A stretch of 34,899 nucleotides of DNA. It comes from Phycisphaerae bacterium. Lineage in GTDB: Bacteria > Planctomycetota > Phycisphaerae > Sedimentisphaerales > Anaerobacaceae. Shown here piece by piece: positions 29,334-34,899 of this stretch (positions are counted from its first letter, which is position 1; the number at the start of each line of letters is the position of its first letter). The position numbers and the translations under genes are program-made. Where the stretch lies: assembly GCA_018055905.1 (NCBI GenBank), contig JAGPGT010000008.1, positions 1-34,899 on the forward strand, given 5' to 3'. The notes under the pieces are model-generated. The model was not told the origin of the DNA and did no database searches. It saw only the letters and a list, made by a program, of their open reading frames with translations.

Positions 29334-30428
29334 ATGAAGACGAGCCGAATATCTATTCTGACAACGTACGTCCTGTTGCTGGCCGGCGCCGCGGGTGCTC
29401 AGACCGTGACGGTGCAGAACACTGCCGACTATCGAAACAACGGCTGGTTGGCCGATGTATGGTTTGCCGAGCCCGGTGCAATCCTCGACCATTATCCTTT
29501 CTGCCGCGGGTCGAACCAGGACTGGGGCTGGACTCACGATCTTACCAATTCCATCCCGCGAGGAGCCACCGGCATCCAATCCGCGACCCTATCAATCTAC
29601 GCATGGAAGATCGACCTCGAAGACGGTGAGGACGATGTAATCTATGTGTTGCCCCAAAAACCTACAATAATCACCAGCAGCGGCATTGTCCGCAATGGGA
29701 CCGAACTGGGGCTGCTCAAAAGTTACCTGGAGGCCCCGACCACAGTAGAGTGGAGTGCCGAGGGCCAAGTCAACGGTTACGAGAACTTCTGGTCGGTCAC
29801 GACGTTCGTGCTGCCGGCCGATGTGATCGAGGACTTGTGGGACAACGGCGAGTTGTATTTCCACGTCGACATCGATCAAACGGGCTACGAGGGCCTGCGG
29901 GCCACACTGATTCGTTCCGTCCTGCGGGTTACCTATTTCGCGCCGGAGCCCCAGACGCCGTCGTTGGCTGCGGTTCATCGGTTCTGGTCACCCATCACCT
30001 CGTCGCATTTCTACACAGTCAATGAGGCTGAGGTGCAGAGCTTAATCACCGAGTACGCATGGGCGTGGGTCTACGAAGGAGTCGCCTATGACGCGATGAT
30101 TACAGACGAAGATTGGAGAGCGATGCCTGTGCATCGATTCTGGTCCCCCCTGCTCAACAGCCATTTCTACACCATCGACGACGCCGAGAAGAACTACATC
30201 CTGACCAATTATCCCGCCAGTGTATGGGCCTACGAGGGAATCGCCTTCTATGCCTTCCCGGTAGGCTGGCAGCCGCTGGATGCCATGCCGGTCTACCGAT
30301 TCTGGTCGCCGCTGGTGAGCCATCACTTCTATACCATGAATGCGGCCGAGAAGGATTATCTCCTGGCGAACTATCCGCCGGAGGTCTGGACCTACGAAGG
30401 GGTCGCCTGGTACGCTTATGAGCCCTGA
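29334..30428 (+). CDS. Secreted protein with three C-terminal DUF5648 repeats
   Basis: The 364-residue exported protein starts with a signal peptide (about 1-22, TYVLLLAGAAGAQ). A beta-rich domain of about 180 residues follows, beginning TVTVQNTADYRNN and ending VLRVTYFAPEP; I do not recognise it, though its strand pattern with TLSIYAWKID and ELYFHVDID suggests a jelly-roll. Three copies of a 47-54-residue repeat follow (about 211-263, 264-317, 318-364): MPVHRFWSPLLNSHFYT, then a helix with AEK and a WAYEGIAFYA segment. These match DUF5648, found in secreted proteins and thought to be adhesive or carbohydrate-binding. GGAGGA lies 6 bases before the ATG at 29334. The frame is open 75 codons further upstream without similarity. 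Confidence 0.85.
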   Translation: MKTSRISILTTYVLLLAGAAGAQTVTVQNTADYRNNGWLADVWFAEPGAILDHYPFCRGSNQDWGWTHDLTNSIPRGATGIQSATLSIYAWKIDLEDGEDDVIYVLPQKPTIITSSGIVRNGTELGLLKSYLEAPTTVEWSAEGQVNGYENFWSVTTFVLPADVIEDLWDNGELYFHVDIDQTGYEGLRATLIRSVLRVTYFAPEPQTPSLAAVHRFWSPITSSHFYTVNEAEVQSLITEYAWAWVYEGVAYDAMITDEDWRAMPVHRFWSPLLNSHFYTIDDAEKNYILTNYPASVWAYEGIAFYAFPVGWQPLDAMPVYRFWSPLVSHHFYTMNAAEKDYLLANYPPEVWTYEGVAWYAYEP

Positions 30429-30473
30429 GACTCTTTAACTCCGTAGAGCATCACAAGGCCGGTCCGATTCGTT

Positions 30474-31796
30474 TCAGTCGCCCGAGGGGCGTTCGCTGGG
30501 ACGGGTCGGGCCGGCCGGATTTCTTGACGCACCAAGCGAATCAGGTCGCGGCGTGTCGTTTCTCCAGTAGTCGACGTGGTACGTCGCGCCGTCTTTGTTC
30601 CAGATCTTCGTGACGATGTCGATGTCTCCATCGCCGTCCACGTCGCCGAGCTGGGCGTCGTGCCAGCCTGGATTGTCGGTGTGGATCACCACCGGCGTGA
30701 ACGTCGGCCGCTCGCCGCCGGAACCGAGCCAGATCACGCCGCGTTCCTTGAGGCCTCGCGGCTTCATCGCCAGCTTTCCGTCGGATTCCATGTAGGTGTC
30801 GGGGTCCTCCTGCTCGCCCGCGAAGATGTCCAGGTTGCCGTCGCCGTCGAAATCCGCGACGCCGAGCGAGTGGAAAGAGCCCGTGCCGGGGACGTCGCCG
30901 GGAGCCGTGGGCGGGTCGGGCAGTTGGTGTCGCTCCCAGGCGGCGCCGCGGCCGAGGTTCTTCACCCAGTAGACGTGGGAGAGCCCCGTGTCGCAATCGC
31001 TGTAGACGATGTCGTTGTGCCCGTCCCCGTTCAGATCGACGATCCAGGACCGGATGCTGGGTCCATAAGACGCCTTGTCCACGCCAAGATACGGCCACTC
31101 ATGCCGGACCCACGCCCCCTCCCCCCTGCCGGGGTTTTCAAACCAGTAGTCCGGGATCACGATGTCCAGGTCGCCGTCCCCGTCGAGGTCGCCGACGCCG
31201 CGAGGGGTGATGCCGCCGTGGTTTTCCCGGCCCCGACCGATCTCTGTCCGCTTCATTTCGGCAACCGGATCGAACCAAGCGACCTCCTTGCCATGATAGG
31301 TGACGATGTCGAGTCGCCCGTCTCCGTTGATGTCGGCTGCGAGGATATCATGCCCCCCGCCTTCAAAGGGATGCGAGGACCACGGTTTGTCGGGATTCTC
31401 GGCCAGCCCGCCGGGATTCTCGAACCAGACGCGGTTAAAGACGATGTCCGGCCGGCCGTCCTGGGTGATGTCCACCGCCGCCGCTCCCAACGCATTGGCG
31501 AGACCCTCCGCTTGACCGATTGTGTGCCGCACCCAGACGACGTCGGTCTTTCGTTCAAACCAATAGGCGGTCTGCGTCTCGCGACGGGACAGAACGACGT
31601 CTAGGTCGCCGTCCCCGTCGAGGTCCAGCAGCGGAAGCCCGCCGGTCCCCCAGGACGAGCCCGGCAGCGGATCGGCGATCGTGAAGTGCATCCACTTCAT
31701 CTCTGCGGCGCCGGTTGTTGTCCAATCGGCTACCATCAGAACCCCGACGAATATGGGCAGGAGACCTGCTCTGAAATGAAGACTCCAGTTCGACAT
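30474..31796 (-). CDS. Secreted FG-GAP/VCBS-repeat beta-propeller protein
   Basis: The 440-residue protein has a signal peptide (about 1-30, LLPIFVGVLMVADWTTTGAA) and a seven-bladed-propeller repeat pattern. The Ca-binding motifs DLDGDGDLDVV, DINGDGRLDIV, DLDGDGDLDIV, DLNGDGHNDIV, DFDGDGNLDIF and DVDGDGDIDIV recur at about 50-60-residue spacing, with a degenerate DITQDGRPDIV. Such proteins bind glycans or act as secreted scaffolds; no catalytic domain is visible. GGAGG lies 7 bases before the ATG at 31796; the frame is open 7 codons further. It follows the methyltransferase fragment in the same direction as the GH140 gene, and its 3' end converges with the DUF5648 gene (45 bases). Confidence 0.9.
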   Translation of the reverse strand: MSNWSLHFRAGLLPIFVGVLMVADWTTTGAAEMKWMHFTIADPLPGSSWGTGGLPLLDLDGDGDLDVVLSRRETQTAYWFERKTDVVWVRHTIGQAEGLANALGAAAVDITQDGRPDIVFNRVWFENPGGLAENPDKPWSSHPFEGGGHDILAADINGDGRLDIVTYHGKEVAWFDPVAEMKRTEIGRGRENHGGITPRGVGDLDGDGDLDIVIPDYWFENPGRGEGAWVRHEWPYLGVDKASYGPSIRSWIVDLNGDGHNDIVYSDCDTGLSHVYWVKNLGRGAAWERHQLPDPPTAPGDVPGTGSFHSLGVADFDGDGNLDIFAGEQEDPDTYMESDGKLAMKPRGLKERGVIWLGSGGERPTFTPVVIHTDNPGWHDAQLGDVDGDGDIDIVTKIWNKDGATYHVDYWRNDTPRPDSLGASRNPAGPTRPSERPSGD

Positions 31797-31813
31797 GGAC
31801 CAACCTCCGTTTC

Positions 31814-31970
31814 TCAAAGCAAGTGGTCATCCACTGCGGCCAGGGAGGCTCCGTACATCAGCTCCAGCACCGATCCCTGGGCCGTTCTTCGCCTCCTCCT
31901 CGAAGAATGGGCGACCAAAAGTGAACTGCACATACGCATCGTACAGATGAGCAACTCGATCATAATCCAT
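31814..31970 (-). pseudogene. Truncated, frameshifted N-terminal fragment of a SAM methyltransferase
   Basis: After the GH140 stop an ATG at 31970 begins MDYDRVAHLYDAYVQFTFG, then RPFFEEEAKN. This is the typical start of a class I SAM-dependent methyltransferase. The frame then becomes nonsensical (stop at 31827), while a shifted frame from about the same point reads GSVLELMYGASLAAVDDHLL, containing the glycine-rich SAM-binding motif I (usually LELGCGTGR). That frame stops at 31814 and the next gene begins. So about 50 residues remain of a protein of about 230, with at least one frameshift and loss of everything after motif I. Confidence 0.7.
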
Positions 31971-31987
31971 CGCCGGCAGGTGCTCTC

Positions 31988-33400
31988 CTATCGCTTCGGC
32001 TGGCCCGGGCTCGGGAAACCGGCAGTGGCGTCGTCCAGCACGAGAATCCAGTCGTGTCCGCGACCGGATGTCGGCGGGACGAACGTCTGGATGCCGGCCG
32101 TGTCGGTGGTGTGCAAGGGCTTGGCGACGCCCTCGCGCGGATCGAACCAGGTCTCGCGGATTCGTGGCGCCCGGATGGCGTCCATGCGAACCGTAAACGG
32201 CTCTCCCCGCGGCGAGTAGACAAAGGCAAAGGAGCCGTCGGAGGCTCGTGCCGAGCGGATCTTGGCTCCGCCATGATTCGGCCCGTCCAGCACGATCGAT
32301 GAATCCGGAACGAGCTTGGTGAACGGGCGGGATTCGAACAGCCTGCGAACGTGGCCCATCTGCGACGCGCCTGGCCGATCGAGCGCCTCGTGCCACGGGG
32401 TGGATGCCCAGAGCACCGCTTTTCGCCCCGTCTGCCACATCTGCCAGATGTTGTTGTTGCCGTAGGTGTGCCCGCAGGCGCCCGCCAGGAGCGACCAGTA
32501 GGCCGCCTGACGGACGTCATAGTCGTCGAAACGTTGATCGGGGTCCGCGTTGGCGTTGTAGAAACCGACCGGGATGTCCTCATAACGGGGCTCGCCGTCG
32601 AGCGTGGGCTTGGCCGGCGTCAGGCCATAGTCCCGCTCGGCGAACAGACCATTGTCGTGGTCGCGGGCACCGTGCGAAGACTGGTACATGTTGAAGTCCA
32701 GCCAGTCGGCCTGGTGGAAGAAGTCCGAGGACAACCCCGGCCCACGCGGGTGGTATGTGATCAGATGGCTCCCGCCGTCGCCTGATCTCAATCCATCGGC
32801 CATGGCACCGATGACAGATCGCTCCCTCTGGTCGTCGGGATTGTGGTCGCCGCCGAGGATCCAGATGATCGGGGCGTCCTTATACCGCAGACCCAGAAAG
32901 CGGCCGTAGACCCTCGCATTCTCCGGGGTGAAGATGCCGGCCCCCGTCTTCCAGTACTTGCCCCACGTCGGCAGCATGCCGATGAACAGGCCCAACTCGC
33001 GGGCCTTGTTCACGACAAAGTCCACATGCCGAAAGTAGTCCTCGTTCGGCATGGTCGGATCTCTGTCGATCAGCGGTTTGTGACCGTAGGCGTTCGGTGC
33101 GTCGAGTCCATCGAGCTCGGCCAAGACCACAGCTTGGATCACGGTAAAGCCCTTGGCCGCCCGGTTCGCCAGGTAGTGGTCCGCCTCCTCACGGTTGAGT
33201 CGGTGGAACAGTTCCCACGCGGTGTCGCCTAGATAGAAAAACGGCAAACCGTCCTCGTACTCCAGGTACCGATGGTTCTCGGAGACCCGAACCTGCCGGC
33301 TTCCTTGCGCAGCCGGGGCGATGGAGACCGGTCCACCGACTACAGCCATCGCGAGAATTGCAAGGAGTATTCGCGCTCTGACCATGATTGTCCGTCCCAT
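31988..33400 (-). CDS. Secreted GH140-like glycoside hydrolase (DUF4038 family)
   Basis: Exported TIM-barrel hydrolase of 470 residues. The signal peptide spans about 1-32 (ILLAILAMAVVGGPVSIAPAA). The catalytic domain opens with RYLEYEDGLPFFYLGDTAWELF, the DUF4038 signature, and includes IWILGGDHNP and PTLDGEPRYEDIP, whose Asp and Glu are in the positions of the acid/base and nucleophile in GH140. AAYWSLLAGACGHTYGNNNIW follows. The last 90 residues form a beta domain (SFAFVYSPRGEPFTVRM) typical of the family's C-terminal collagen-binding-like domain. GH140 founders are endo-apiosidases acting on pectin rhamnogalacturonan II; substrate here is unproven. AAGGGGG lies 7 bases before the ATG. It starts 13 bases after the acetyltransferase gene. 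Confidence 0.9.
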   Translation of the reverse strand: MGRTIMVRARILLAILAMAVVGGPVSIAPAAQGSRQVRVSENHRYLEYEDGLPFFYLGDTAWELFHRLNREEADHYLANRAAKGFTVIQAVVLAELDGLDAPNAYGHKPLIDRDPTMPNEDYFRHVDFVVNKARELGLFIGMLPTWGKYWKTGAGIFTPENARVYGRFLGLRYKDAPIIWILGGDHNPDDQRERSVIGAMADGLRSGDGGSHLITYHPRGPGLSSDFFHQADWLDFNMYQSSHGARDHDNGLFAERDYGLTPAKPTLDGEPRYEDIPVGFYNANADPDQRFDDYDVRQAAYWSLLAGACGHTYGNNNIWQMWQTGRKAVLWASTPWHEALDRPGASQMGHVRRLFESRPFTKLVPDSSIVLDGPNHGGAKIRSARASDGSFAFVYSPRGEPFTVRMDAIRAPRIRETWFDPREGVAKPLHTTDTAGIQTFVPPTSGRGHDWILVLDDATAGFPSPGQPKR

Positions 33401-33413
33401 ATCTTGTCCCCCT

Positions 33414-33938
33414 TCACACGATCCCTTCTTTGACTTTCGCGTAGAGCAACTGATCGAGAATCTTACCGTTCTTGAACACGCCCGCCCGCAGTCGGCCTTC
33501 CCTTACGAACCCCGCTTTCTCCAGAACGCCCATTGAAGCCGTGTTGCCGTCGAAGACCGACGCGAAAATCCGATACAGCTTAAGGTTCTCGAAAGCCCAC
33601 GCAGTAAACAACCGAACCGCATCGGTCATGATTCCCCGCCCCCAGAATGGTTCGGCCAGCCAGTAGCCCAGTTCGGCTGTAAAACGATGAACGTCGTCGC
33701 CGAAATCCAGCCCGATGCCGCCGATAGCCTCCCGCGGCGTGGCAATTGCAAAGGCCGTCCGCGGGTCTTGGCGGGTCACGACCGACAGGAAATTGTTCGC
33801 ATCGGCCGTCGTGTAGGGAGACGGGAACCGATCTCGCAACCACATCGCGATTCTGTGGTTGTTCGCGTACCGGATGATCGCCGCAGCGTCCTCCATCGCC
33901 CAGTCTCTGATCTTGTATTCGCCAAATTCGATCTGCAT
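33414..33938 (-). CDS. GNAT-family N-acetyltransferase (RimJ/RimL-like)
   Basis: Acetyl-CoA-dependent acetyltransferase of 174 residues, the usual length for the ribosomal-protein/spermidine-like branch. The fold is read from KIRDWAMEDAAAIIRYANN (strand 1, helix 1), FAIATPREAIGGIGLDFGDD and AELGYWLAEPFWGRGIMTDA. The latter contains the acetyl-CoA loop region, close to the Q/RxxGxG/A consensus as WGRGIM. NTASMGVLEKAGFVREG is the Asn-x(4)-GFxxEG end that contacts CoA. The start at 33938 is preferred because the fold begins there; upstream ATGs at 34004 and 34097 give no conserved sequence. GNAT and GH140 genes are 13 bases apart. Substrate cannot be told from the sequence. Confidence 0.85.
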   Translation of the reverse strand: MQIEFGEYKIRDWAMEDAAAIIRYANNHRIAMWLRDRFPSPYTTADANNFLSVVTRQDPRTAFAIATPREAIGGIGLDFGDDVHRFTAELGYWLAEPFWGRGIMTDAVRLFTAWAFENLKLYRIFASVFDGNTASMGVLEKAGFVREGRLRAGVFKNGKILDQLLYAKVKEGIV

Positions 33939-34075
33939 GTCGTTCGTTCCGGCGGCATCATAGTCTGGCGGACGAAAGACCGCCACTATTTCCGTAGGCG
34001 GCATTGTGCCGAGTCGAACTATCATACGGATTATTAGCTTGAAAAGAAAACCTTCAATCTCTACACTTCTCACCA

Positions 34076-34899
34076 ATGGCACGATACAAGCATGCACTGA
34101 TGCTGAATCCCAGCTTCGGCGGCTCCACCGCCACGATGGGTGTGTTCCCTCCCACCGGGCTGGAGTATATCGCCGCGAGCGTCAAGGGGCTCGTCGACAA
34201 GATCACGCTTTTGGACCTCCGTTACGCCAAGCGGTTCCAGAATCCGCGAACGCTGAACCGGTTCATCCGAGGGGAGGTGGATCTGCTGTGCATCGGGATC
34301 CAGTGGGACAGCCGATTCGAGAGCATATGCGACTTCATCTGCCAGTTGCCCGGGGAAATCACCACGGTTGTCGGCGGCCGCAAGGCGACGGAAGAGGTTG
34401 AGTACCTCTTCAACCGCTGTCCGAACATCGATATGATCGTACGGGGCGAGGGGGAAGAAATCATCCAGCAGATTGTCAAGGGGGTCCCTCTTGCGGAGAT
34501 CCGCGGGCTTTCCTATCGCCTCTCCACGGGTGTGGTACACAACGAAAACCACGAACTTCCCGACCTGACGCACCTAGCGTTTCCCGACCGTTCCTTGCGA
34601 AGGCACGAGTACTATTGGTCTCAATACGGAATCCGTCTCAGTCGCCATACGTTCGACACGGTTCTGACAACCCGCGGGTGTCCTTTTAAGTGCAAGTTCT
34701 GCACTTTCAGTCTCAATCCGCTTGGCCAGAAGCGAGATTACACCGAACGACCGCTCGAATCGGTCATCGAAGAACTCAAAACTGTCACCGCCGACGTCGT
34801 TTTGTTCAGCGACGACAACCTGTTCACAAATCCCAGGCGAGCGGAACAACTCTGTGATTTGATCCTCGAAAACGGCATCCGAAAGCACTTCGTCGTCCA
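34076..34899 (+). CDS. B12-binding-domain radical SAM protein, 3' part outside window
   Basis: The reading frame from the ATG at 34076 is open to the right edge (about 274 residues visible). The N-terminal Rossmann-like cobalamin-binding domain shows ALMLNPSFGG, FPPTGLEYIAASVKG, VVGGRKATEEVEYLF and MIVRGEGEEII, but no DxHxxG base-off histidine, as in many members. The radical SAM domain begins at VLTTRGCPFKCKFCTF, whose three Cys (CxxxCxxC) hold the [4Fe-4S] cluster. VVLFSDDNLFTNPRRAE follows. Members perform radical chemistry such as methylation or ring rearrangement; the substrate is unknown. It diverges from the GNAT gene with 137 bases between. No ribosome site is obvious at this start. 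Confidence 0.9.
   Translation, partial: MARYKHALMLNPSFGGSTATMGVFPPTGLEYIAASVKGLVDKITLLDLRYAKRFQNPRTLNRFIRGEVDLLCIGIQWDSRFESICDFICQLPGEITTVVGGRKATEEVEYLFNRCPNIDMIVRGEGEEIIQQIVKGVPLAEIRGLSYRLSTGVVHNENHELPDLTHLAFPDRSLRRHEYYWSQYGIRLSRHTFDTVLTTRGCPFKCKFCTFSLNPLGQKRDYTERPLESVIEELKTVTADVVLFSDDNLFTNPRRAEQLCDLILENGIRKHFVV

Noticed and set aside
1-34899. tRNA, rRNA, CRISPR array or complete insertion sequence
   Set aside because: I saw no T-loop/acceptor pairings, no rRNA-like stretches, no regular repeats with spacers, and no intact transposase with terminal inverted repeats.

Overview
The window is about 35 kb of a GC-rich, Gram-negative-type chromosome. The gene mix suggests a saccharolytic, probably anaerobic member of the Planctomycetota (Phycisphaerae-like). 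It combines a PilMNO-PilB-PilT-PilC operon, GH27, GH140 and sialidase-type hydrolases, an outer-membrane porin, tandem TFIIB-type zinc ribbons, FG-GAP and DUF5648 repeat proteins, and a ferredoxin-linked indolepyruvate oxidoreductase. The taxonomic assignment is inference from gene content; there is no rRNA or tRNA in the window.

Layout. (1) 1-6939, minus strand: type IV pilus / type II secretion-like operon pilM-pilN-pilO-(PilP-like)-pilB-pilT-pilC, with pilC running off the left edge and a foldable leader upstream of pilM. (2) 7360-10744, minus: gpsA, a plus-strand relic of a mobile-element gene (copy A), and a secreted GH27 alpha-galactosidase. (3) 11129-14901: an RNA-handling group made of an RRM protein, a GGQ release-factor-like protein and a cold-shock protein, interrupted by a Gfo/Idh/MocA oxidoreductase and followed by a DUF3568 lipoprotein. 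(4) 14911-18922, minus: a tight operon of a TFIIB-type zinc-ribbon protein, sialidase, a possible micro-ORF, LemA, HtpX-like M48 protease with a C-terminal zinc ribbon, and a coiled-coil membrane protein. (5) 19126-21895, plus: a promoter plus hairpin (small RNA or attenuator), an amidohydrolase and an alginate-export-type porin. (6) 21951-28854, plus: iorA-iorB-paaK-ACT followed, after a strong intercistronic hairpin, by a second paaK-ACT pair and a NodB deacetylase with an unusual phage-type N-terminal domain. This block should interconvert aryl-pyruvates, arylacetyl-CoA and arylacetates from aromatic amino acids, with the ACT proteins as likely sensors. (7) 28830-30428: relic copy B and a secreted protein with three DUF5648 repeats behind a promoter with an operator-like palindrome. 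(8) 30474-33938, minus: GNAT acetyltransferase, secreted GH140-like hydrolase, a decayed methyltransferase fragment and an FG-GAP repeat protein. (9) 34076 to the right edge, plus: a B12-binding-domain radical SAM protein.

The observations I would follow up first are these. Two relic elements, about 80% identical by eye, each lie convergent to the end of one gene and carry a TTGACT box at their head that forms a good promoter for the divergent neighbour. The deacetylase has a virion-type domain fused to its N terminus. The duplicated PaaK-ACT modules follow an IorA that lacks its usual C-terminal ferredoxin domain and appears to be transcribed leaderless. There are two unassigned structured RNA candidates, upstream of pilM and at 19126-19236. 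No CRISPR array, complete insertion sequence, tRNA or rRNA was found.
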